A program made the position numbers and the translations under genes. Below are positions 1-9,769 of a stretch of DNA of 64,000 nucleotides, piece by piece (the first letter of the stretch is position 1; the number at the start of each line of letters is the position of its first letter). The notes under the pieces are model-generated. The model searched no databases and was not told where the DNA came from. It saw nothing but the letters and a program-made list of their open reading frames with translations. Origin of the DNA: Penium margaritaceum (Eukaryota; Streptophyta; Zygnematophyceae; Desmidiales; Peniaceae); assembly GCA_023375785.1 (NCBI GenBank), contig SZWC01000103.1, positions 17,019-81,018 on the forward strand, read 5' to 3'.

Positions 1-60
1 CCAACTGGTTGCAGAGTAGTGCAAACTTGGTGCGGAGTGGTGTGAACTGGTTGCGGAGTG

Positions 61-430
61 GTGCGAACTAGTTTCGGAGTGGTGAACCGGTTGCGGAGTT
101 GTCCAAACTGGTTGCGGAGTGGTGCCAACTGGTTGCGGAGTGGTGCCAACTAGTTGCAGAGTGGTGCAAACTGGGTGCGGAGTGGTGCGAACTGGTTGCG
201 GAGTGGTGCGAACTGGTTGCGGAGTGGTGCGAACTGGTTGGGGAGTGGTGCGAACTGATCGCGGAGTGGTGCGAACTGGACACGGACTGGTGCGAACTGG
301 CAGCGGAGTGGTGTGAACTGGTTACAGAGTGGTACGAACAGGTTGTGGAGTGGTGTGAACTGGTTGCGGAGTGGTGCAAACTGGTCGCGAAGTGGTGTGA
401 AGTGGTTGTGGAGTGGTGCGAAGTAGTTGC
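61..430. repeat. Diverged minisatellite block, upstream copy
   Basis: This run of variant 21-bp units contains a unit shortened by two bases (ggtgaaccgg) and the rare variants aactgatcgcgg and ggacacggactgg. The same run in the same order recurs 3126 bp downstream. The right limit is approximate because similarity fades. Confidence 0.75.
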
Positions 431-970
431 GGAGTTGTGCAAACGGGTGGCATAGTGGTGCGAACTGGTTGCGGAGTGGTGCAAACTGGTTGCGGAGTGG
501 TGCGAACTGGTTTCAGAGTGGTGCGAACTGGTTGCAGAGTGGTGTGAAGTGGACGCGGAGTGGTGTGAACTGGTTGTGGAGTGGAGTGAACTGGTTACGG
601 AGTGGTGCGAACGGGGTGCGGAGTGGTGTTAACTGGTTGCGGAGTGGTACAAACTGGTTGCCGAGTGGTGCGAACCGGTTGCAGAGTGGTGCAAACTGGT
701 TGCGGAGTGGTGGGAACTGGTTGCGGAGTGGTGCGAACTGGTTGCGGAGTGGTGCAAACTTGTCGCGGAGTGGTGCGAACTGGTAGTGGAGTGGTGCAAA
801 CTGGTTGCGGAGTGGTGCAAACTGGTTGTGGAGTGGTGTGAACTGGTTGCGGAGTGGTGCGAACTGGTAGTGGAGTGGTGCGAATTGGTTGCGGAGTGGT
901 GCAAACTGGTCGGGAGTGGTGCGAACGGGGTGCGGAGTGGTGCAAACTGGTTGCGGAGTGGTGCGAACTG

Positions 971-2944
971 GTTTCAGAGTGGTGCCAACTGGTTGCGGAG
1001 TGGTGCGAACTGGTTTCAGAGTGGTGCCAACTGGTTGCGGAGTGGTGCGAACTGGTTTCAGAGTGGTGCCAACTGGTTGCGGAGTGGTGCGAACTGGTTT
1101 CAGAGTGGTGCCAACTGGTTGCGGAGTGGTGCGAACTGGTTTCAGAGTGGTGCCAACTGGTTGCGGAGTGGTGCGAACTGGTTTCAGAGTGGTGCCAACT
1201 GGTTGCGGAGTGGTGCGAACTGGTTTCAGAGTGGTGCCAACTGGTTGCGGAGTGGTGCGAACTGGTTTCAGAGTGGTGCCAACTGGTTGCGGAGTGGTGC
1301 GAACTGGTTTCAGAGTGGTGCCAACTGGTTGCGGAGTGGTGCGAACTGGTTTCAGAGTGGTGCCAACTGGTTGCGGAGTGGTGCGAACTGGTTTCAGAGT
1401 GGTGCCAACTGGTTGCGGAGTGGTGCGAACTGGTTTCAGAGTGGTGCCAACTGGTTGCGGAGTGGTGCGAACTGGTTTCAGAGTGGTGCCAACTGGTTGC
1501 GGAGTGGTGCGAACTGGTTTCAGAGTGGTGCCAACTGGTTGCGGAGTGGTGCGAACTGGTTTCAGAGTGGTGCCAACTGGTTGCGGAGTGGTGCGAACTG
1601 GTTTCAGAGTGGTGCCAACTGGTTGCGGAGTGGTGCGAACTGGTTTCAGAGTGGTGCCAACTGGTTGCGGAGTGGTGCGAACTGGTTTCAGAGTGGTGCC
1701 AACTGGTTGCGGAGTGGTGCGAACTGGTTTCAGAGTGGTGCCAACTGGTTGCGGAGTGGTGCGAACTGGTTTCAGAGTGGTGCCAACTGGTTGCGGAGTG
1801 GTGCGAACTGGTTTCAGAGTGGTGCCAACTGGTTGCGGAGTGGTGCGAACTGGTTTCAGAGTGGTGCCAACTGGTTGCGGAGTGGTGCGAACTGGTTTCA
1901 GAGTGGTGCCAACTGGTTGCGGAGTGGTGCGAACTGGTTTCAGAGTGGTGCCAACTGGTTGCGGAGTGGTGCGAACTGGTTTCAGAGTGGTGCCAACTGG
2001 TTGCGGAGTGGTGCGAACTGGTTTCAGAGTGGTGCCAACTGGTTGCGGAGTGGTGCGAACTGGTTTCAGAGTGGTGCCAACTGGTTGCGGAGTGGTGCGA
2101 ACTGGTTTCAGAGTGGTGCCAACTGGTTGCGGAGTGGTGCGAACTGGTTTCAGAGTGGTGCCAACTGGTTGCGGAGTGGTGCGAACTGGTTTCAGAGTGG
2201 TGCCAACTGGTTGCGGAGTGGTGCGAACTGGTTTCAGAGTGGTGCCAACTGGTTGCGGAGTGGTGCGAACTGGTTTCAGAGTGGTGCCAACTGGTTGCGG
2301 AGTGGTGCGAACTGGTTTCAGAGTGGTGCCAACTGGTTGCGGAGTGGTGCGAACTGGTTTCAGAGTGGTGCCAACTGGTTGCGGAGTGGTGCGAACTGGT
2401 TTCAGAGTGGTGCCAACTGGTTGCGGAGTGGTGCGAACTGGTTTCAGAGTGGTGCCAACTGGTTGCGGAGTGGTGCGAACTGGTTTCAGAGTGGTGCCAA
2501 CTGGTTGCGGAGTGGTGCGAACTGGTTTCAGAGTGGTGCCAACTGGTTGCGGAGTGGTGCGAACTGGTTTCAGAGTGGTGCCAACTGGTTGCGGAGTGGT
2601 GCGAACTGGTTTCAGAGTGGTGCCAACTGGTTGCGGAGTGGTGCGAACTGGTTTCAGAGTGGTGCCAACTGGTTGCGGAGTGGTGCGAACTGGTTTCAGA
2701 GTGGTGCCAACTGGTTGCGGAGTGGTGCGAACTGGTTTCAGAGTGGTGCCAACTGGTTGCGGAGTGGTGCGAACTGGTTTCAGAGTGGTGCCAACTGGTT
2801 GCGGAGTGGTGCGAACTGGTTTCAGAGTGGTGCCAACTGGTTGCGGAGTGGTGCGAACTGGTTTCAGAGTGGTGCCAACTGGTTGCGGAGTGGTGCGAAC
2901 TGGTTTCAGAGTGGTGCCAACTGGTTGCGGAGTGGTGCAAACTG
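971..2944. repeat. 42-bp higher-order array, 47 copies
   Basis: Within the 21-bp minisatellite, two unit variants alternate strictly. One carries gtttcagagtggtgcc and the other gttgcggagtggtgcg. The gtttcag marker recurs every 42 bp from 971 to 2903, which gives 47 copies. I see no substitution between copies until the last one. Such homogeneity points to very recent expansion by unequal exchange or replication slippage, or to assembler copy-number error. Confidence 0.95.
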
Positions 2945-3186
2945 GTTCCAGAGTGGTGCGAAGTGGTTGCGGAGTGGTGCAAACGGGTTGCGGAGTGGTG
3001 CGAACTGGTTGCGGAGTGGTGCGAACTGGTTGTGGAGTGGTGCGGACTGGTTGCGGAGTTTTGCGAACTCGTTGCTGAGTGGTGATAACGTGTTGAGGAG
3101 TGGTGGGAACTGGTTGCGGAGTGGTGCGAACGGGTTGCGGAGTGGTGCGAACGCGTTGCGGAGTGGTGCGGACTGGTTGCGGAATG

Positions 3187-3556
3187 GTGCGAACTAGTTT
3201 CGGAGTGGTGAACCGGTTGCGGAGTTGTCCAAACTGGTTGTGGAGTGGTGCCAACTGGTTGCGGAGTGGTGCCAACTGGTTGCAGAGTGGTGCGAACTGG
3301 GTGCGGATTGGTGCAAACTGGTTGCGGACTGGTGCGAACTGGTTGCGGAGTGGTGCAAACTGGTTGGGGAGTGGTGTGAACTGATCGCGGAGTGGTGCGA
3401 ACTGGACGCGGACTGGTGCGAACTGGTTACGGAGTGGTGTGAAGAGGTTGCGGAGTTGTGTGAACTGGTTGCGGAGTGGTGCGAACTGGTTGTGGAGAAG
3501 GGCGAACTGATTGCGGAGTGGTGCGAACTGGTTGTGGACTGGTGCGAACTGGTTGC
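3187..3556. repeat. Diverged minisatellite block, downstream copy
   Basis: This is the counterpart of the block at 61-430, at a constant offset of 3126 bp. It has the same shortened unit and the same order of rare variants, but also many private substitutions. The duplication is therefore older than the two homogeneous higher-order arrays. Confidence 0.75.
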
Positions 3557-3600
3557 GGAGTTTTGCGAACTGGTTGCGGAGTGGTGCAAATTGGTTGCGG

Positions 3601-6600
3601 AGTGGTGCGAATTGGTTGCGGAGTGGTACGAATTGGTTGCGGAGTGGTGCGCACTGGTTGCGGAGTGGTGGGAACTGGTTGCGGAGTGGTGCGGACTGGT
3701 TGCGGAATGGTGCGAACTGGTTCCAGAGGGGTGCGAACTGGTTGTGGAGTGGTGGGAAGTGGCTGCGGAGTGGTGCGAATTGGTTGCGGAGTGGTACGAA
3801 TTGGTTGCGGAGTGGTGCGCACTGGTTGCGGAGTGGTGGGAACTGGTTGCGGAGTGGTGCGGACTGGTTGCGGAATGGTGCGAACTGGTTCCAGAGGGGT
3901 GCGAACTGGTTGTGGAGTGGTGGGAAGTGGCTGCGGAGTGGTGCGAATTGGTTGCGGAGTGGTACGAATTGGTTGCGGAGTGGTGCGCACTGGTTGCGGA
4001 GTGGTGGGAACTGGTTGCGGAGTGGTGCGGACTGGTTGCGGAATGGTGCGAACTGGTTCCAGAGGGGTGCGAACTGGTTGTGGAGTGGTGGGAAGTGGCT
4101 GCGGAGTGGTGCGAATTGGTTGCGGAGTGGTACGAATTGGTTGCGGAGTGGTGCGCACTGGTTGCGGAGTGGTGGGAACTGGTTGCGGAGTGGTGCGGAC
4201 TGGTTGCGGAATGGTGCGAACTGGTTCCAGAGGGGTGCGAACTGGTTGTGGAGTGGTGGGAAGTGGCTGCGGAGTGGTGCGAATTGGTTGCGGAGTGGTA
4301 CGAATTGGTTGCGGAGTGGTGCGCACTGGTTGCGGAGTGGTGGGAACTGGTTGCGGAGTGGTGCGGACTGGTTGCGGAATGGTGCGAACTGGTTCCAGAG
4401 GGGTGCGAACTGGTTGTGGAGTGGTGGGAAGTGGCTGCGGAGTGGTGCGAATTGGTTGCGGAGTGGTACGAATTGGTTGCGGAGTGGTGCGCACTGGTTG
4501 CGGAGTGGTGGGAACTGGTTGCGGAGTGGTGCGGACTGGTTGCGGAATGGTGCGAACTGGTTCCAGAGGGGTGCGAACTGGTTGTGGAGTGGTGGGAAGT
4601 GGCTGCGGAGTGGTGCGAATTGGTTGCGGAGTGGTACGAATTGGTTGCGGAGTGGTGCGCACTGGTTGCGGAGTGGTGGGAACTGGTTGCGGAGTGGTGC
4701 GGACTGGTTGCGGAATGGTGCGAACTGGTTCCAGAGGGGTGCGAACTGGTTGTGGAGTGGTGGGAAGTGGCTGCGGAGTGGTGCGAATTGGTTGCGGAGT
4801 GGTACGAATTGGTTGCGGAGTGGTGCGCACTGGTTGCGGAGTGGTGGGAACTGGTTGCGGAGTGGTGCGGACTGGTTGCGGAATGGTGCGAACTGGTTCC
4901 AGAGGGGTGCGAACTGGTTGTGGAGTGGTGGGAAGTGGCTGCGGAGTGGTGCGAATTGGTTGCGGAGTGGTACGAATTGGTTGCGGAGTGGTGCGCACTG
5001 GTTGCGGAGTGGTGGGAACTGGTTGCGGAGTGGTGCGGACTGGTTGCGGAATGGTGCGAACTGGTTCCAGAGGGGTGCGAACTGGTTGTGGAGTGGTGGG
5101 AAGTGGCTGCGGAGTGGTGCGAATTGGTTGCGGAGTGGTACGAATTGGTTGCGGAGTGGTGCGCACTGGTTGCGGAGTGGTGGGAACTGGTTGCGGAGTG
5201 GTGCGGACTGGTTGCGGAATGGTGCGAACTGGTTCCAGAGGGGTGCGAACTGGTTGTGGAGTGGTGGGAAGTGGCTGCGGAGTGGTGCGAATTGGTTGCG
5301 GAGTGGTACGAATTGGTTGCGGAGTGGTGCGCACTGGTTGCGGAGTGGTGGGAACTGGTTGCGGAGTGGTGCGGACTGGTTGCGGAATGGTGCGAACTGG
5401 TTCCAGAGGGGTGCGAACTGGTTGTGGAGTGGTGGGAAGTGGCTGCGGAGTGGTGCGAATTGGTTGCGGAGTGGTACGAATTGGTTGCGGAGTGGTGCGC
5501 ACTGGTTGCGGAGTGGTGGGAACTGGTTGCGGAGTGGTGCGGACTGGTTGCGGAATGGTGCGAACTGGTTCCAGAGGGGTGCGAACTGGTTGTGGAGTGG
5601 TGGGAAGTGGCTGCGGAGTGGTGCGAATTGGTTGCGGAGTGGTACGAATTGGTTGCGGAGTGGTGCGCACTGGTTGCGGAGTGGTGGGAACTGGTTGCGG
5701 AGTGGTGCGGACTGGTTGCGGAATGGTGCGAACTGGTTCCAGAGGGGTGCGAACTGGTTGTGGAGTGGTGGGAAGTGGCTGCGGAGTGGTGCGAATTGGT
5801 TGCGGAGTGGTACGAATTGGTTGCGGAGTGGTGCGCACTGGTTGCGGAGTGGTGGGAACTGGTTGCGGAGTGGTGCGGACTGGTTGCGGAATGGTGCGAA
5901 CTGGTTCCAGAGGGGTGCGAACTGGTTGTGGAGTGGTGGGAAGTGGCTGCGGAGTGGTGCGAATTGGTTGCGGAGTGGTACGAATTGGTTGCGGAGTGGT
6001 GCGCACTGGTTGCGGAGTGGTGGGAACTGGTTGCGGAGTGGTGCGGACTGGTTGCGGAATGGTGCGAACTGGTTCCAGAGGGGTGCGAACTGGTTGTGGA
6101 GTGGTGGGAAGTGGCTGCGGAGTGGTGCGAATTGGTTGCGGAGTGGTACGAATTGGTTGCGGAGTGGTGCGCACTGGTTGCGGAGTGGTGGGAACTGGTT
6201 GCGGAGTGGTGCGGACTGGTTGCGGAATGGTGCGAACTGGTTCCAGAGGGGTGCGAACTGGTTGTGGAGTGGTGGGAAGTGGCTGCGGAGTGGTGCGAAT
6301 TGGTTGCGGAGTGGTACGAATTGGTTGCGGAGTGGTGCGCACTGGTTGCGGAGTGGTGGGAACTGGTTGCGGAGTGGTGCGGACTGGTTGCGGAATGGTG
6401 CGAACTGGTTCCAGAGGGGTGCGAACTGGTTGTGGAGTGGTGGGAAGTGGCTGCGGAGTGGTGCGAATTGGTTGCGGAGTGGTACGAATTGGTTGCGGAG
6501 TGGTGCGCACTGGTTGCGGAGTGGTGGGAACTGGTTGCGGAGTGGTGCGGACTGGTTGCGGAATGGTGCGAACTGGTTCCAGAGGGGTGCGAACTGGTTG

Positions 6601-6792
6601 TGGAGTGGTGGGAAGTGGCTGCGGAGTGGTGCGAATTGGTTGCGGAGTGGTACGAATTGGTTGCGGAGTGGTGCGCACTGGTTGCGGAGTGGTGGGAACT
6701 GGTTGCGGAGTGGTGCGGACTGGTTGCGGAATGGTGCGAACTGGTTCCAGAGGGGTGCGAACTGGTTGTGGAGTGGTGGGAAGTGGCTGCGG
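3601..6792. repeat. 168-bp higher-order array, 19 copies
   Basis: Eight different 21-bp variants form a 168-bp block. The blocks repeat head to tail 19 times (3601, 3769 ... 6625) with no visible difference between copies. Marker variants in order carry gcgaattgg, tacgaattgg, gcgcactgg, gggaactgg, gcggactgg, an aatgg variant, ttccagagggg and aagtggctg. This is a separate homogenisation event from the 42-bp array. Confidence 0.95.
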
Positions 6793-6975
6793 AGTGGTGC
6801 GAATTGGTTGGGGAGTGGTGCACACAGGTTGCGGAGTGGTGCAACCTGGTTGCGGAGTGGTGCGAACTGGTCGTGGAGTAGTGCAAACTGGTTGCGGAGT
6901 GGTGCGAACTGGTTGCGGAGTGGTGCGAACTGGTTGCGGAGTGGTGCGAACTGGTTGCGGTGCGAACTGGTGCCA

Positions 6976-7401
6976 CCATAGATGACACAACTTAGTAGGA
7001 GCCAGACTTGCAGTAGTACTTAGGGGTAGTCGTAGCACTCTTCGTCTCTTGCCTCTTGTCAACTCATCAATTTTATCATATCACTTTGCTTCAACAGCTC
7101 AGTCCCTTGCTTCCGCTAGATCCTTTTCCATCTCCTCGCTGTCTCAATCACCAGTCCTTAGTTGCCTGCGCACCTTGCCTGTCTGCTACCGCTCTACGTC
7201 AACGATTCACTTCAGATCCTTCGATCCGCCTTGGCGCTGGGCTGTAACCCCGTACCTCGGCTCTGCATGACGATCTGTGCTTCAGCACGTCCATCCTTCC
7301 TTCCATGCAGGGATCATCGCCCATCATCTGCCTTGGCCTAATGCTGCACTCACCTGACTCTCTCATCTCCTCCTCCGTGTGTCACCAGACTGACATCAGC
7401 C
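6976..7401 (+). other. Non-repetitive spacer, possible LTR tail (+)
   Basis: This is C/T-rich single-copy-looking sequence with no convincing gene. Its composition resembles the R-U5 half of the LTRs seen elsewhere in the window, and it ends in ccagactgaca at 7395, a typical LTR end. Six bases later a minus-strand LTR-like end begins at 7402. The short open frames here match nothing I recognise. A decayed plus-strand LTR fragment is the best reading, but no matching start or target duplication is visible. Confidence 0.3.
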
Positions 7402-8330
7402 TGTCAGGAAATGAGAGCACTCGAATAGGCAGAGAAGCAGGTGGCGCGGAAGCAAGCACTAATGTGCGGAAGGCTGACGGAGGATGACGTCACAGCAGGA
7501 CCAAAAGTATACAGACAAGAGAGAGCGGCGCGAGGAGCGAGAGCGACGAAGCGCCGAGCATGAGTGATCAAGAGAGACACTGATAGCGAGGAAGCGAGGC
7601 CGACAGCCAAAGCGCCTTGACGGCCGGCTACTGCGGTTCGGGCTCCTTGGTGAAAGGATACTCCAGGGAGTATGAAGCGCATATGAGGATCAGACAACAG
7701 CTTTGGACTTGATGATCTTTGCAGGACTGATGAATGGCTGAGCGGAGTCAATGATCAGTGTGATGAAGGCGATGAAGTGAGGAGCGGTAATTGAGCGGAG
7801 GCAATCAATGATGAAGGATATTGAGAAGGCATTGACTGAGGAATGAATAACTGAGGCAAATGAGTACATGGATCCTACTACTATTAGTACTTAGTCTACG
7901 AACTAGATTACAGGTGTCTACACCTATCAGGGTGGATGGTGCGAGACATGAAGCCGGAGCCGCCATTGTGCTGTTGCTGCAGCTGCTGTGTCTACGCGGT
8001 GTGAGGGAGGGGTGCGATTCCACGTTGTCTTTTGCTCTTGGGAGTCCTTCCATGTTAGGCGGAGGACGTGCTTCTTCTGTCGATCCTTGGATGTTGCCAC
8101 GGGGAATAGTCCAGGGAGCAGGGCTACTGTTGGCTGCTCTTGCTGGACGATACGTGGTGTCGGAGGTCCGTTGGCGTTGGACGTGGTGTGTTCGGACGGC
8201 TGGATGGTCAGACCAGAGGACTCTGATTGGTTATGCCTTCCAAACCGTTCGGTCAGCAGGGTGCGGGAGGTGAACCGGGATCCGCCTGGCTTTTCCTTTT
8301 CCGGTTGGGTGGGCGTACCGGGGAGAGTTG
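7402..8330 (-). mobile_element. Probable decayed LTR-like fragment, minus strand
   Basis: Read on the minus strand, this tract ends in ttcctgaca at 7402. It carries a gtaggatccatgtac segment near 7860 that parallels the gtaggatcctatatgtac TATA region of the LTR at 25798-26780. It then becomes C/T-rich like an R-U5 tail. No start terminus or target duplication is clear. It is an old LTR-element fossil, decayed and probably truncated. No gene is supported. Confidence 0.35.
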
Positions 8331-9081
8331 TGTCAGAAGATTGCTTGTGCTTCCGGAAAGTGGACGCGGTCACAAGGGCGAGCGTTGGAAGGTGAGGGTA
8401 GAAACACGAGCAGAAGCGAAGCGAAGATAGCGGCGGAAGGCGGAGTGAAAGCGGAGGCAAGAGGAAAGCAGAGGAATGAGATGTGGGTACAGCACAGAGG
8501 GTGCGGGCGCCGAGAAGTTGTTGAGTGGAGTGGACGCAGCACTTTTGGAGAGAAGGACGGAAGCTTCCTCGAAGGTGCGGACGTTGCTGATGTATGAGTG
8601 ACGTTTAGTAAGATAGGACTGGGCGCAGTGCGAGAGCACGGGCGCTGAGCAGGCAAGGAAGGCAGAGAAACTGGAGGCGGCCCAAAGGGCGAGCCTTGGT
8701 GAGGAATCCAATGGATTAATTTATTAAAGGAATACAAGTACTATAAATAGCTACTCCTAGCCTAGCACGCTTCGGTGAGCGGGCACAAGAGAAAAAAGGC
8801 GACGCGGGCGAGAGAGGAAGGAGCGCCGCGTGACCACGGTTCGGCTTTGCTAGCCGTACGCATAAAGGAGTGACGTGTGCAGGAGTGCTCTCCACAGGTG
8901 CGTTCGCCTTGACCGTTGCTGCACGGAGCCGTTAGTTCGGCAGTGGCGAGCTTCGCACGATCGTCGGCCGTGAGACCGTTCTGGCTTTGGTCGTGTAGCT
9001 CCGGAGATGAACCTGCGCGGTCACTCTTTCTTTTCTCAGTGGTTGCACCCCTTGAAGCGATCTCCGAGATAATATCCGACA
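8331..9081 (-). mobile_element. LTR (minus), about 751 bp
   Basis: On the minus strand a polypurine run aaggggggtg leads into an LTR start tgtcgg at 9081, and the tract ends ttctgaca at 8331. The same G-run plus tgtcag signature marks the 3' LTRs at 20630 and 25798. A TATA-like element lies at 8741-8750 and an aataaa signal follows at 8720-8725, in the expected R region. It is therefore probably the 3' LTR of a truncated element whose internal tail is at 9082-9769. Confidence 0.55.
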
Positions 9082-9769
9082 CCCCCCTTAGATCGGGAGA
9101 GGGGTGCAAGCCTTGAATGGTAGGCCGGGGAGTTTTGCTTCTGTGGAGGCACAGCACAGAGAGAGCTTGGGAGGTTTGGGAGGCGGTGGACGCCTCAGCA
9201 CCAGGTTGTAGAGGGTGGAGAGGAAACGTGGGCGATGCAGTAGCGGATGAGTAGACTTAGTGAGTGCACTGGCGGAAGGATTGTCGGTAGAGGGAAAGGT
9301 AGAGGTTGTCAGTAGTGTGGTGGGGATTTCAGTAGTGGTGCTGTACTGTGGTGTAGGCTTGCAATAGGAAGCAGACCGGTTCCGATCAGATACCCACACC
9401 GTTCTTGGACTCAGGCCGTACTTGGGTCTTTGCAGGTTGTGAGCAGAGACGACTCTGCGGAGGCATGCAGTCCAGAGCTATGAGGTCATATGATGTGCTT
9501 GCATGAAGCGGTCTGCTTCCCTCAGTAGATGGTTGACGAGGAGTTTGCCGTGGGCAGGGGCCGTGGATAGCAGTGTTCCGTGGGTCATGCAGAAGTGTGT
9601 GAGGAAAGTGTGAAGGGGTGCATGAGCAGTGTTGGAGAGAATGAGGCGAGGCGGTCTGTCAAAATTCCTGATCTGTTGCCGTAACCAATCCCTGAGTGCA
9701 GGAACGGCCCCAGTCAGGGTGCGAAGGGAGAGAACAGTGCAGTGCTGTGAGAATTGATCGTGAATGAAT
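9082..9769 (-). mobile_element. Internal 3' fragment of an LTR element, minus strand
   Basis: This tract sits upstream (minus sense) of the polypurine tract of the LTR at 8331-9081 and is cut off by satellite at 9770. A minus-strand open stretch at about 9481-9770 has an L-R-x-W-L-R motif and a later H-A ... L-x-H-x-C pattern (about 9589-9696). It weakly resembles the C-terminal part of the Gag-like protein at 28726-29334. It may be a distant third member of that protein family. It is a broken fossil, and the assignment is tentative. Confidence 0.4.

Larger units (their letters stand above)
1..6975. repeat. 21-bp minisatellite array
   Basis: This is a continuous tandem array of a 21-bp unit whose core is gttgcggagtggtgcgaac. 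It is already under way at base 1, so the left edge lies outside the window. Most units differ by one to three substitutions and a few have lost two bases. The array ends near 6975, after which the sequence becomes non-repetitive. Because 21 is divisible by three and the unit holds no stop in most frames, very long open frames appear in several frames on both strands. They are heptapeptide repeats with no domain, so I treat the array as non-coding. The unit matches no repeat family I know. Confidence 0.97.

Noticed and set aside
68-7062. Very long open reading frames (up to about 1260 residues) on both strands across the minisatellite
   Set aside because: They follow from a 21-bp period divisible by three with a stop-free unit. 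Several frames are open at once, there is no domain, start context or codon signature, and frames change wherever a unit loses bases.
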